In this document: positions 33,428 to 41,340 of the stretch, piece after piece
Position numbering within the stretch: position 1 is the stretch's first letter
How the letters are laid out: the number at the start of each line of letters is the position of its first letter
Source of the DNA: Arthrobacter bambusae
GTDB taxonomy: Bacteria; Actinomycetota; Actinomycetes; Actinomycetales; Micrococcaceae
Assembly (NCBI RefSeq): GCF_030812595.1
Contig: NZ_JAUSSZ010000003.1
Coordinates: 62,001-126,000 of the forward strand
Length of the DNA: 64,000 bases
Direction: 5' to 3'
Notes under the pieces: model-generated
Told to the model about the DNA's origin: nothing
Databases searched by the model: none
What the model saw: only the letters and a program-made list of their open reading frames with translations
Translations under genes and position numbers: made by a program

Positions 33428-34321
33428 TCAATCCAGGCTGCGGCCGCCCTGCCCAAGGTGTGCCCGGTTCAGGGATTCGATTTCTTCATCGCTCAGGTCA
33501 TCGAAGCTCCTGGCCTCGTGTTTATCGCTCCGGGAGAACCGGACGAACATGAGGATGATGAGGGGAAGATCCACGGTCTCAGCGAGGAACCACATCAGGT
33601 CTCCCGCGAGTTGCTGGTCGCGCAACGGCGAGGGGAACCAGCCCGGCTGATTGCCCGTGACCGTGGTGGCGCCATCGAGGACTCCCGGACTGAGCCGCAT
33701 CAAGACTCCCGGCACGGCGTCGGCGAGGAGCTCGATAAATACAAAGATGAATTCGACCACAATGAGCGATCCGGTTCGTCCTGCGCCGTCTTCCATGATC
33801 GGCACCGTCATGAGGAGTCCCATGGCCGGCACCAGCAGGGTCAGGATGACATCGGCTGCGGGGTTGGTCCGGAGCACGTAGAAAAACGGTGTCAGGAAGA
33901 GTGTGAACATGGCGAGTCCCAGAAGCGCCGCCACGAGCGTGTTGCTGAGCATGCGGACGAGGCGGTGCTGCAGGATCGCTTCCACCCTCGCCGCTCCCAC
34001 GGGGCCGAGGGTCTTCCTTGCGAGTGTGAGCGGCTTGCCCAAGCCAATCAACAGCGGGACCACAAACAGATAGGACGTCACTTTGAGGGTGAAAGCCCAC
34101 CGCAGATCGTGGCTGTAGGTTCCCGGGAAGCCAAAGCTCAGTGCCGCGAAACTGCCCAGGCCAAGGACGAAGAAGGCGAACGAATTCCACAAGGGCCAGC
34201 GGATACCGCGGCGCTTGGCGGCAATCAACCCCTTGGAATACAGGGCGACTGCGCCAATGAGAATGACCAGGGCGGGCCAATTCATTGACCACGCATCCAA
34301 CACGGCCTCCAACGGTGGCAT
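33428..34321 (-). CDS. CtaG-family cytochrome c oxidase assembly protein
   Basis: 297-residue polytopic membrane protein with about seven helices. The pattern HDLRWAFTLKVTSYLFVVPLLIGLGKPLTLA, HRLVRMLSNTLVA and the GVLMRLSPGVLDGA / DQQLAGDLMWFLAE segments belong to the caa3-type oxidase assembly family (CtaG, Bacillus type, DUF1404). These help insert copper or assemble the oxidase. No oxidase structural genes lie nearby, as is common for this paralogue in actinobacteria. The soluble tail contains SFDDLSDEEIESLNRAHLG. Confidence 0.82.
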   Translation of the reverse strand: MPPLEAVLDAWSMNWPALVILIGAVALYSKGLIAAKRRGIRWPLWNSFAFFVLGLGSFAALSFGFPGTYSHDLRWAFTLKVTSYLFVVPLLIGLGKPLTLARKTLGPVGAARVEAILQHRLVRMLSNTLVAALLGLAMFTLFLTPFFYVLRTNPAADVILTLLVPAMGLLMTVPIMEDGAGRTGSLIVVEFIFVFIELLADAVPGVLMRLSPGVLDGATTVTGNQPGWFPSPLRDQQLAGDLMWFLAETVDLPLIILMFVRFSRSDKHEARSFDDLSDEEIESLNRAHLGQGGRSLD

Positions 34322-34471
34322 GGTCAGTGCTCCACGTCGGAAGGCCGGGCGTTCAACGCCGCTCTACGGTGGGTTTTGTCGATCTTCATCACCGTATCCA
34401 TGTTACGGAGTCGCGCCAAGCATGGCACGCCGCAGGAGACGCGGGCGCCCGGCCTCAGCTAATCTCGCATT

Positions 34472-34906
34472 ATGGAAAAGGCTGACATCACGTTCCGCAC
34501 CCGCAAGTGGATACGTCCGGAAGACCTCAACGCCAACGGCACGCTGTTCGGTGGAAGCCTGCTGAAGTGGATCGACGAGGAAGCGGCTATCTACGCCATC
34601 CTCCAACTGGGAAACGGCCGCGCCGTGACCAAGTACATCTCCGAAATCAACTTCGTCAGCTCTGCCGTCCAGGGCGACCTGGTGGAGATGGGCCTGACAG
34701 CAGTCCGCTTCGGCCGGACGTCACTGACCATGCGCGCGGAGGTACGCAACATGATCACCCGTGACAGCATCCTGACCATCGAGGAAATCGTGTTCGTCAA
34801 CCTCGGGCACGACGGACGGCCGGAACCGCACGGCTACACGGAAATCACCTATGACCGCGACCGCATCCCCACGCACCACTTGACGCAAACGCTCCAAGAG
34901 GACTGA
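34472..34906 (+). CDS. acyl-CoA thioesterase, hotdog fold
   Basis: 144 residues of the BACH/YciA-type hotdog thioesterase family: RPEDLNANGTLFGGSLLKWIDEEAA, with the catalytic Asp (about residue 34) after GG, and the later VTKYISEINFVSSAVQGDLVEM. Hydrolyses acyl-CoAs in the cytosol; chain length not predictable. Lone gene between two convergent or divergent neighbours. ATG 34472. Confidence 0.9.
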   Translation: MEKADITFRTRKWIRPEDLNANGTLFGGSLLKWIDEEAAIYAILQLGNGRAVTKYISEINFVSSAVQGDLVEMGLTAVRFGRTSLTMRAEVRNMITRDSILTIEEIVFVNLGHDGRPEPHGYTEITYDRDRIPTHHLTQTLQED

Positions 34907-34975
34907 GCGCCCGGCGTCGGGCCCTCCCGACGGAACGGTTCCTGTCGTCCATTGGGCGGCCTGGACTGGCTTCAC

Positions 34976-35827
34976 CTAGGCGTGGCGGATTGCCGGAATT
35001 CCCCGGGCGGAACTGGTCAGTGCCGCCACTGATGCCGTGCCGGCGACTGCAAGCACGACGATGACGGGAACGACGCTGCCGAACAAAGCTGCGTCGCCGG
35101 CAAGGATCACTGCCGCAATGTCGCACACGCTCATTGTTGCCAGGACCAGTGCGAGCGGCACGGCGAGCAACGCCGGTAGCTGCAGCGTCGAAGCTCCGAT
35201 CTCCAGACGTTGGAGGCTCACCGCAGCCCCTATGCCCAGGCACCCCAAGAAGGCTGCCAGGCCGACGAGCCACCCGATCAAGACAGCGGACGCGATCGTT
35301 GGAGTCTCCGCGACGGCGTTCGACTGGCTCATCAGGACCAGTGCGAGCATGACGGCTGCCTCGATGACCCCCAGGACCACGGCTGGAAGCAGGGGCTTCA
35401 GGGCAAACCAGGCCCGTGACCGGGTTACCGGCAGGACCGCCCGGATGAGCAGGAAGATCGCGGCGGCCAGCGCAAGCAGCCAACCGACCGTGAACAGCCC
35501 CAGGCCGCAGTACAGCAGAATGCGAACGGTCATGCCCGCACCGGCACCGGGCGGGTCAAGCAGCGCCTTGTTCGCTGCGGGTGCGACCAGAAAACCGGCG
35601 CACCACGCGATCCATGTGGTCGAAACACTGGCTAGCAACCTTCGACGGAGTCCGTCCGCTCCGGGGAAGACCGGCCGGACCCATGCCCGGACAGCACCCC
35701 ACAAAAGATCAGCCGTGGTCCGCGCTGAGCCAGGGAGGCTGTCCACCAACTCGTCGAGCTCATCGCCGTAACGGGCGCGGAACGACGGCGGATACCACCG
35801 CAGCACCCGCCGGGCAAAGCGCCTCAC
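34976..35827 (-). CDS. polytopic membrane protein paired with PadR regulator
   Basis: 283 residues: a short cytoplasmic head (RRFARRVLRWYPPSFRARYGDELDELVDSLPG), a module common in PadR-linked membrane proteins (permease-prefix/HAAS-like), followed by about six helices. No transporter motif. Its ATG overlaps the PadR stop by four bases, so the pair is an operon. Function unknown; PadR-linked membrane proteins often respond to envelope stress. Confidence 0.78.
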   Translation of the reverse strand: MRRFARRVLRWYPPSFRARYGDELDELVDSLPGSARTTADLLWGAVRAWVRPVFPGADGLRRRLLASVSTTWIAWCAGFLVAPAANKALLDPPGAGAGMTVRILLYCGLGLFTVGWLLALAAAIFLLIRAVLPVTRSRAWFALKPLLPAVVLGVIEAAVMLALVLMSQSNAVAETPTIASAVLIGWLVGLAAFLGCLGIGAAVSLQRLEIGASTLQLPALLAVPLALVLATMSVCDIAAVILAGDAALFGSVVPVIVVLAVAGTASVAALTSSARGIPAIRHA

Positions 35828-36144
35828 GGCTGGGCCGTCCGAAGCCGTGCAAGCCCTTCGCTGGCCAAGTTCCGCATCGCCTTCAGGCGCTCCGCCAAAA
35901 CGGCCGAACCGCTGGCCGTCAGTTCATAAGGACGTCGGCGGTCCTCACCGGGCAGTGCGCGGATATGGCCCCGTTCTTCCAACCGCGCCAGCGCTCCGTA
36001 GAGCGTCCCGGGCCCGAGCGTTACGCCGGCTTGTTCTTCCGTGTCCTGGATGATCGCGTAGCCGTGTTTTGGCCCGCCCGCGAGGCTTGTGAGGATCAGC
36101 AGCGCCGGATCGGCCCAGGCCACTTCCGTCTTGTTTCGTGCCAT
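35824..36144 (-). CDS. PadR-family transcriptional regulator
   Basis: 106-residue small PadR: winged HTH with LLILTSLAGGPKHGYAIIQD (about 16-35), TLGPGTLYGALARLEERGHI (recognition helix) and a short C-terminal helix. Subfamily 2. Translationally coupled to the membrane-protein gene. A 23-bp inverted repeat CGTTTCA-(9)-TGAAACG, ten bases before the start codon, is the expected operator. Ligand unknown. Confidence 0.9.
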   Translation of the reverse strand: MARNKTEVAWADPALLILTSLAGGPKHGYAIIQDTEEQAGVTLGPGTLYGALARLEERGHIRALPGEDRRRPYELTASGSAVLAERLKAMRNLASEGLARLRTAQP

Positions 36145-36153
36145 TGCCTACTC

Positions 36154-36176
36154 CGTTTCATGTACTACGTGAAACG
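36154..36176. promoter_or_regulatory. PadR operator candidate
   Basis: CGTTTCA-TGTACTACG-TGAAACG, perfect 7-9-7 inverted repeat, 10 bases upstream of the padR start codon. An ATGT word lies inside, as in many PadR sites. The position would block the promoter or the start. Confidence 0.72.
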
Positions 36177-36269
36177 ATACAGCGAACGGCGTTTGGAAGC
36201 TACCCTCAAGGCCCTTGAAGATGGGCTCACTCCACGGGCGTCCGCTGGAATTCCCCGCTTTTCACGCCC

Positions 36270-36311
36270 GACGACGGCGCCGCCCGCTGCGTGGCGCGGG
36301 TCGCCGTCGTC
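36270..36311 (-). terminator. hairpin after the gene at 36358
   Basis: GACGACGGCG (36270-36279) pairs perfectly with CGCCGTCGTC (36302-36311) around a 22-base GC-rich loop that can form its own CCCGC/GCGGG pairing. It lies 46 bases after the stop of the minus-strand gene. Confidence 0.6.
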
Positions 36312-36357
36312 ATTTGGATCCAAAGGTGGGAAGCTTCAGCGGTCGGTGCCCCGAACC

Positions 36358-36810
36358 CTAGATGGTTGCCTCTTTCTTCGCCGGAGGCGTCCGGCAGCTG
36401 AAGAGTTCCTGTAGTCCTGTCTTCCTGGCGATGAGGACCGTCAATGCGCGGGCCGAGGTCGAAATCGGGTCGAAATGTTGGATCGATCGCGCGCCGACGT
36501 TCCAGATGCGCTTCACCCCCAGCACCCGGTCATGCTCATCCGTAGCAACCAAGGGCGGAGTTCCCTGTCCTGCCGAGGGCCTGCGTTTCCAGCACAGGCT
36601 GACTACCGTCGCGTGCTCCCAGAACTCCACGGCAGTCACGAAGAATTCGCGCCCCTCATCATCCAGGAACAGTCCGGACTGCGGGACGTAAACCGCCCGG
36701 AGATCGTATTCCACGGGGCCTGAACGGCGTGCAGCAGGCAGTTGGGTAGTGGCTGCAGCTTGTTGAGGATTGAGATCTGGTTGCGCGACCACGGCATACT
36801 CCATTGACAT
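36358..36810 (-). CDS. hypothetical protein
   Basis: 150 residues, no signal peptide or membrane helix. The N-terminal 35 residues are low-complexity (NPQQAAATTQLPAARRSG). A folded-looking core follows with alternating hydrophobic strands (YDLRAVYVPQSGLFLDDEG, FFVTAVEFWEHATVVSLCW, LGVKRIWNVGARS), perhaps a beta-barrel. A Cys/Lys-rich end. Not recognised. ATG 36810 or 36804. It is transcribed away from the hpa operon end. Confidence 0.65.
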   Translation of the reverse strand: MSMEYAVVAQPDLNPQQAAATTQLPAARRSGPVEYDLRAVYVPQSGLFLDDEGREFFVTAVEFWEHATVVSLCWKRRPSAGQGTPPLVATDEHDRVLGVKRIWNVGARSIQHFDPISTSARALTVLIARKTGLQELFSCRTPPAKKEATI

Positions 36811-36829
36811 TGCGAACGGCCCCCTTCCC

Positions 36830-36847
36830 GGCCGCCCCCGAGCGGCC
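36830..36847 (-). terminator. short GC hairpin between hpaI and the hypothetical gene
   Basis: GGCCGC-CCCCGA-GCGGCC, perfect 6-6-6. It lies in the 99 bases between the hpaI stop and the next start codon on the minus strand, with a second small stem (CCCCG/CGGGG) beside it. Probably ends the hpa transcript; weak evidence. Confidence 0.4.
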
Positions 36848-36909
36848 TCGGGATATCCAATGTAGCCCCGTCCGGGGACCTCCGAAAGAGTACCGACTAC
36901 CTACCTCAC

Positions 36910-37746
36910 TCAGTAGCTCAACGGAGTGCCACTTGGCTCGCCGAGGGGCCCTCCGACGTCGGGACTTGCCGGAATGAACTTCTCCGCGAGGGCTTCGGTG
37001 CCTCGGGCGAGGAGCGCGACGTCGGCGCCCACCAGGACGAACGACGCACCGGCGTCCATATAGCTATGGGCCGTGCCTTCGTTGAAAGCGTTGACCCCAG
37101 CCGGTTTGCCCGCGGTCTTCGCCGCACTAAGGCAGTGTTCGACGGCGGCGCGCACCCGCGGATGTTCCTGCTGTCCCAGCAGGCCCATGGATGCCGCGAG
37201 GTCGGAGGGCCCGAGGAAGATGGCGTCGACGCCGTCGACCGCCAGGATCTCCTCCACGGCGGCGACGGCGGCCTCGGTTTCGATCTGGACCGTGAGGCTG
37301 ATGGTTTCAGCGGCCCGGGCGAGGTAGTCCGGGATGCGATTCCAGCGTGAGGCGCGCGCCAATGCCGATCCCACGCCCCGAACCCCATGCGGCGGGTAAC
37401 GGACGGCCGCGACGGCGGCTTTGGCTTCCACGGCGGAGTTGACCATGGGGATGAGCAGGTCCTGGACGCCCAGGTCCAGGTATTGCTTGAGGAGCACCGT
37501 GTCGTTGACCGGCGGGCGGACCACGGCCTGGACGGGGTATCCGCGGACGGCCTGCAGCTGGGCGAGGATGGATTCGAGGCCGTTGGGGCTGTGTTCGGCG
37601 TCGATCAGGAGCCAGTCCAGCCCGGCCCCGGCGCACAGTTCGGCGATGAGCGGACTGCCGGAACATACCCACATCCCGGCGAGGGGCCGGTCCATGGCGG
37701 CCAAGGCTTCGCGGAACGTGCGGTCTGGTTCTACTCGAACCGGCAT
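36910..37746 (-). CDS. hpaI: 4-hydroxy-2-oxoheptanedioate aldolase (HpaI)
   Basis: 278-residue class II, metal-dependent pyruvate aldolase of the HpcH/HpaI family. It cleaves 4-hydroxy-2-oxoheptane-1,7-dioate to pyruvate and succinate semialdehyde, the last step of homoprotocatechuate degradation. Seen motifs: LLIDAEHSPN (catalytic His), VQIETEAAV (metal Glu) and FLGPSDLAASMG (metal Asp). ATG 37746 lies 16 bases inside the hpaH gene; the longer reading upstream is Arg-rich and unconserved. Last gene of the hpa operon. Confidence 0.93.
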   Translation of the reverse strand: MPVRVEPDRTFREALAAMDRPLAGMWVCSGSPLIAELCAGAGLDWLLIDAEHSPNGLESILAQLQAVRGYPVQAVVRPPVNDTVLLKQYLDLGVQDLLIPMVNSAVEAKAAVAAVRYPPHGVRGVGSALARASRWNRIPDYLARAAETISLTVQIETEAAVAAVEEILAVDGVDAIFLGPSDLAASMGLLGQQEHPRVRAAVEHCLSAAKTAGKPAGVNAFNEGTAHSYMDAGASFVLVGADVALLARGTEALAEKFIPASPDVGGPLGEPSGTPLSY

Positions 37747-38516
37747 GTGACAACTCCCAAGGGCCCGTAGTCGGCGTGGACGGTATCGCCTTTGTACACC
37801 CACATGGGGCGGGTGAAGGAGCCGGCGAGGATGATTTCCCCGGCCTTCAGCCCGTCACCATGCGGTGCGATCTTGTTAACGAGCCAATGCACTCCGTTGG
37901 CCGGGTGGTCCAGGACGCCTGCGGCGACGCCGGTTTCCTCAACGGTCTGGTTCTTGTACAGGATCGCCGATACCCAGCGGAGGTCGACGGCGTCCGGACG
38001 GACCGGGCGTCCGCCCACCACCATGGCACCCATGGCCGCGTTGTCCGAGATGGTATCGACGATGGTCCGGCCCTCCATCTCGATCCTGGAATCCAGGATC
38101 TCCAAGGCCGGAACCACGTAATCGGTTGCGTTCAGGACATCGAAGATGGTGCAGCCCGGGCCGGACAGGTCCTTCTTGAGCACGAACGCCAGCTCCACCT
38201 CCACCCTTGGGTGGGTGTACTGGTCCCACGCAACGGAGCAGCCCGTCTCCAGGACCATGTCGTCGAAGATGGCCCCGTAGTCCGGTTCGGTAATACCGGT
38301 GGCGGCCTGCATGGCCTTGGAGGTCAGCCCGATCTTACGGCCCACCATCGTTCGCCCGGCGTCCTCGTTCCGGCGCCGCCACAACTGCTGCACGGCATAG
38401 GAGTCCTCCACCGTCATGTCCGGATACCGGGCAGTCAGGCGCGGAACCGGGGTCCGGCTCCGGCCTGCTTCCAGTAATTCATCCGCGATGGTTTCTATCG
38501 TCTTCTGGTCAAGCAT
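37731..38516 (-). CDS. hpaH: 2-oxo-hept-4-ene-1,7-dioate hydratase (HpaH)
   Basis: 261-residue hydratase of the FAH-related MhpD/HpaH family. It hydrates 2-oxo-hept-4-ene-1,7-dioate for the HpaI aldolase. Motifs: GRKIGLTSKAMQ, EPDYGAIFDDM, VEVELAFVLKKDL (metal-binding Glu pair) and DNAAMGAMVVGGRP. The ATG at 38516 follows directly on a 14-bp tandem repeat that carries several TGGAGATGG words. It overlaps hpaI by 16 bases. Confidence 0.93.
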   Translation of the reverse strand: MLDQKTIETIADELLEAGRSRTPVPRLTARYPDMTVEDSYAVQQLWRRRNEDAGRTMVGRKIGLTSKAMQAATGITEPDYGAIFDDMVLETGCSVAWDQYTHPRVEVELAFVLKKDLSGPGCTIFDVLNATDYVVPALEILDSRIEMEGRTIVDTISDNAAMGAMVVGGRPVRPDAVDLRWVSAILYKNQTVEETGVAAGVLDHPANGVHWLVNKIAPHGDGLKAGEIILAGSFTRPMWVYKGDTVHADYGPLGVVTCRFE

Positions 38517-38523
38517 CTACACA

Positions 38524-38565
38524 CACCCATCTCCACGCACCCATCTCCACACTTCCATCTCCACA
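38524..38565. repeat. 14-bp tandem repeat ahead of hpaH
   Basis: Three units (CACCCATCTCCACG, CACCCATCTCCACA, CTTCCATCTCCACA) at 38524-38537, 38538-38551 and 38552-38565. On the coding strand each unit presents TGGAGATGG, a Shine-Dalgarno-like word followed by an ATG, just upstream of the hpaH start at 38516. Confidence 0.88.
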
Positions 38566-38610
38566 CTCCGTTCGGGTGTCCTGCGGTCAGCATACGTTGA
38601 GGCTGCGCGC

Positions 38611-39699
38611 CTAGAGCTGTGAGCCGACCTTGAAGCCTTTCATTTCCCCGGCGGGGCCGTCCTCGGGCTGGCGGGTGTAGGAGAAGCCGTCGGCGCCGAC
38701 GGTGACGGCCATCTCGGACTTTTCCTCGCGTTCGACCACCGGTTGCGGATTGCCGTCCAGGTCCAGGACGAGGGAGGCTTCGGTGTACCAGGACGGGACC
38801 ACGGGGTTGCCCCACCAGTCGCGGCGCTGGTTGTCGTGCACGTCCCAGGTGACGGTGGGGTTGTCCGGGTCCCCGGTGTAGTAGTCCTGGGTGTAGATCT
38901 CGATGCGGTGGCCGTCCGGGTCCAGGATGTACAGGTAGAAGGCGTTGGACACACCATGCCGGCCGGGGCCGCGTTCGATCCGGTCGCTGATGCGCAGGGC
39001 GCCCATCTTGTCGCAGATCTGGATGATGTTGTGTTTCTCGTGGGTGGAGAACGCGATGTGGTGCAGGCGGGGTCCGTTGCCGCCGGTCAGCGCGGTGTCG
39101 TGCACGGTCTGCTTGCGGTGCATCCACGCGGCGTACGTGACGCCGTCGGAATCCTTGATGTCCTCCGAGACTCGGAAGCCGAGGTCCTCGAGGTACTTCC
39201 GGCCGCGGGGAACATCAGGGGTGACCTGGTTGAAGTGGTCGAGGCGGACCAGTTCCCCGGCCGAGTAGAGGTCGTAGCGCTGGGTGAGGCGTTCGACGTG
39301 CTCCACGTCGTAGAAGAATTCATAGGGGAAACCCAGCGGATCCTCGACCCGGACGGAGTCGCCCACGCCCTTGGTGAAGCCGTCCTTGCGGCGCTCAACC
39401 CGGCAGCCCAACTCGCGGTAGTACGCCTCGGCGGCGTCCACCTCGGCGGGGGACTTGACCCGGTATGCGAACGCGGCGGCCGCGGCGACCGGCCCCTTCC
39501 GCAGGACCAGATTGTGGTGGATGAACTCCTCGAAGGAGCGCAGGTAGATGGTGTCCTCGTCCTCCTCGGTCACGTGCAGGCCCAGGAGGTCAACGTAGAA
39601 CTCACGGGACTTGGCAAGGTCCGTGACCACGAGTTCAAGGTAGGCGCAGCGCACGATGTCCGGGGCCGGGACGGTGGGGGTAGGGACGAAGTTGGTCAT
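38611..39699 (-). CDS. hpaD: homoprotocatechuate (3,4-dihydroxyphenylacetate) 2,3-dioxygenase
   Basis: Extradiol ring-cleaving enzyme of 362 residues with two VOC modules. Metal ligands sit at exactly the positions known for Brevibacterium fuscum HPCD: His155 (LDHFNQ), His214 (RLHHIAF) and Glu267 (HRIEIYTQDYY), and the second-sphere His200 (QTVHD) is present. Product: 5-carboxymethyl-2-hydroxymuconate semialdehyde. The closest well-known enzymes use Fe(II) (HPCD) or Mn(II) (MndD of Arthrobacter globiformis) with the same ligands, so the metal cannot be told from the sequence. Between hpaE and hpaH. Confidence 0.97.
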   Translation of the reverse strand: MTNFVPTPTVPAPDIVRCAYLELVVTDLAKSREFYVDLLGLHVTEEDEDTIYLRSFEEFIHHNLVLRKGPVAAAAAFAYRVKSPAEVDAAEAYYRELGCRVERRKDGFTKGVGDSVRVEDPLGFPYEFFYDVEHVERLTQRYDLYSAGELVRLDHFNQVTPDVPRGRKYLEDLGFRVSEDIKDSDGVTYAAWMHRKQTVHDTALTGGNGPRLHHIAFSTHEKHNIIQICDKMGALRISDRIERGPGRHGVSNAFYLYILDPDGHRIEIYTQDYYTGDPDNPTVTWDVHDNQRRDWWGNPVVPSWYTEASLVLDLDGNPQPVVEREEKSEMAVTVGADGFSYTRQPEDGPAGEMKGFKVGSQL

Positions 39700-39755
39700 G
39701 GCGTTCTCTCTTCTTTGAAAGGGCTCTGGCTGGTTCTTAAGCGCCGAACTGTGTC

Positions 39756-41282
39756 TTATGCACCGAATTTGGGGGTGTGGACGGTGCCGAGGGTGATGTG
39801 CACTGCCTGTTGGTCAGTGTAGAAATCGATGGAGCGGTAGCCGCCTTCGTGGCCCAGGCCGGACGCCTTGACGCCGCCGAACGGGGTCCGCAGGTCCCTG
39901 ACATTGTGGCTGTTCAGCCAGACCATGCCTGCCTCGACGTTTTGTGCGAAGTTGTGGGCCCGGGTCAGGTTCTGGGTCCAGATATAGGCCGCCAGGCCGT
40001 ATTTGGTGTTGTTCGCCAAGGCGAGGGCTTCGTCGTCGTTCTCGAACGGGGTGATCGCCACCACGGGACCGAAGATTTCCTCCTGGAAGATCCGCGCTTC
40101 GGGCGCGACGTCGGCGAACACCGTCGGCGCGATGTAGTTGCTGTTGTTGATCCCTTCAGGGAGGTTTTCAGGCCGGCCGCCCCCGGCGAGCAGGCGGCCT
40201 TCGGACTTGCCGATCTCCACATAGGAGGCCACCTTCGCGTAGTGCTCGGGATGGACGAGGGCACCCACTTGGGTCTTGGGATCGTGCGGATCCCCGACGA
40301 CGATCTTCTTCGCGCGGGCGGCATACTTTTCGCAGAACTCGTCGTAGATCGCGCGCTCGACCAGGATCCGGGAGCCGGCGGTGCAGCGTTCCCCGTTGAG
40401 GGAGAAGACCCCGAACAGGGCCGAATCGATCGCGGCGTCCAGGTCGGCGTCGGCGAACACCACGCAGGGCGACTTGCCGCCGAGTTCCATGGACAGGCCC
40501 TTGAGGTTGGCCGCCGCATTGCGGAAGATCGTCTGCCCCGTGGTGGTCTCGCCGGTGAAGGAGATCAGGGGCACGTCCGGGTGCGTCACGAGGGCGTCGC
40601 CGGCTTCCTCGCCGAGGCCGTTGACCAGGTTGAACACGCCGTCGGGCAGGCCGGCATCCTTGAAGATCTGCGCCCAGAGCGAGGCCGAGAGCGGGGTGAA
40701 TTCAGCCGGCTTCAGCACCACAGTGTTGCCGGTAGCCAGGGCCGGGGCGAGCTTCCAGGACTCGAGCATGAACGGGGTGTTCCACGGCGTGATCAAACCG
40801 GCGACGCCGATCGGCTTGCGGTTCACGTAGTTGATCTGCGAACCCGGGACCTTCATGGCGTCGTCGAACTGGGCCACGATCAGGTCCGCGAAGAAGCGGA
40901 AGTTCTCGGCCGCCCGCAGCGCCTGGCCCTTGGCCTGGGTGATCGGCAGGCCGGTGTCGAAGGTTTCGAGCTCCGCTAGGCGCTCCTCCTGGGCTTCGAC
41001 GGCGTCGGCGATCCTGTTCAGGACGCGGGCACGCTCGCGGGGCTTCATCTTCGGCCACGGACCGTTGACGAAGGCTTCGCGGGCCGCGCCGACGGCGAGG
41101 TCGATGTCTTCCTTCTGCCCGGCTGCGGCGGTGGCGTAGTTGCCGTTGGATACCGGGTCCAGGACGTCGAAGGTCTTTCCGCTGACGGAGTCAACGGACT
41201 GGCCGTTGATGAAGTGCTGGATGTGGGTGGGAAGGTCCTTCGGGACGTAATGGGCGGTGGTTTCTGGAGCGGTGAACGTCAT
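39756..41282 (-). CDS. hpaE: 5-carboxymethyl-2-hydroxymuconate semialdehyde dehydrogenase
   Basis: NAD-dependent aldehyde dehydrogenase of 508 residues. It oxidises the ring-cleavage semialdehyde made by HpaD. The catalytic cysteine is in NGERCTAGSRILVE, the general base Glu in LSMELGGKSPC, and the nucleotide-binding SFTGETTTGQ is present. Operon position between gntR and hpaD fixes the role. Immediately after its stop, an imperfect echo of its last codons occurs (see findings). Confidence 0.94.
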   Translation of the reverse strand: MTFTAPETTAHYVPKDLPTHIQHFINGQSVDSVSGKTFDVLDPVSNGNYATAAAGQKEDIDLAVGAAREAFVNGPWPKMKPRERARVLNRIADAVEAQEERLAELETFDTGLPITQAKGQALRAAENFRFFADLIVAQFDDAMKVPGSQINYVNRKPIGVAGLITPWNTPFMLESWKLAPALATGNTVVLKPAEFTPLSASLWAQIFKDAGLPDGVFNLVNGLGEEAGDALVTHPDVPLISFTGETTTGQTIFRNAAANLKGLSMELGGKSPCVVFADADLDAAIDSALFGVFSLNGERCTAGSRILVERAIYDEFCEKYAARAKKIVVGDPHDPKTQVGALVHPEHYAKVASYVEIGKSEGRLLAGGGRPENLPEGINNSNYIAPTVFADVAPEARIFQEEIFGPVVAITPFENDDEALALANNTKYGLAAYIWTQNLTRAHNFAQNVEAGMVWLNSHNVRDLRTPFGGVKASGLGHEGGYRSIDFYTDQQAVHITLGTVHTPKFGA

Positions 41283-41340
41283 TGTTTCTCTTCCTTTGCT
41301 TTTTGCAACGCGGGGTCACTTACGGCCCATGCGGGGGCGC

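Noticed and set aside
32852-34288. 478-codon plus-strand frame through the GNAT and CtaG-like genes
   Set aside because: Overlaps two well-supported genes and has no family signature.
38524-38565. Tandem repeat considered as a CRISPR array
   Set aside because: Units are 14 bp, contiguous and without spacers; no cas genes.
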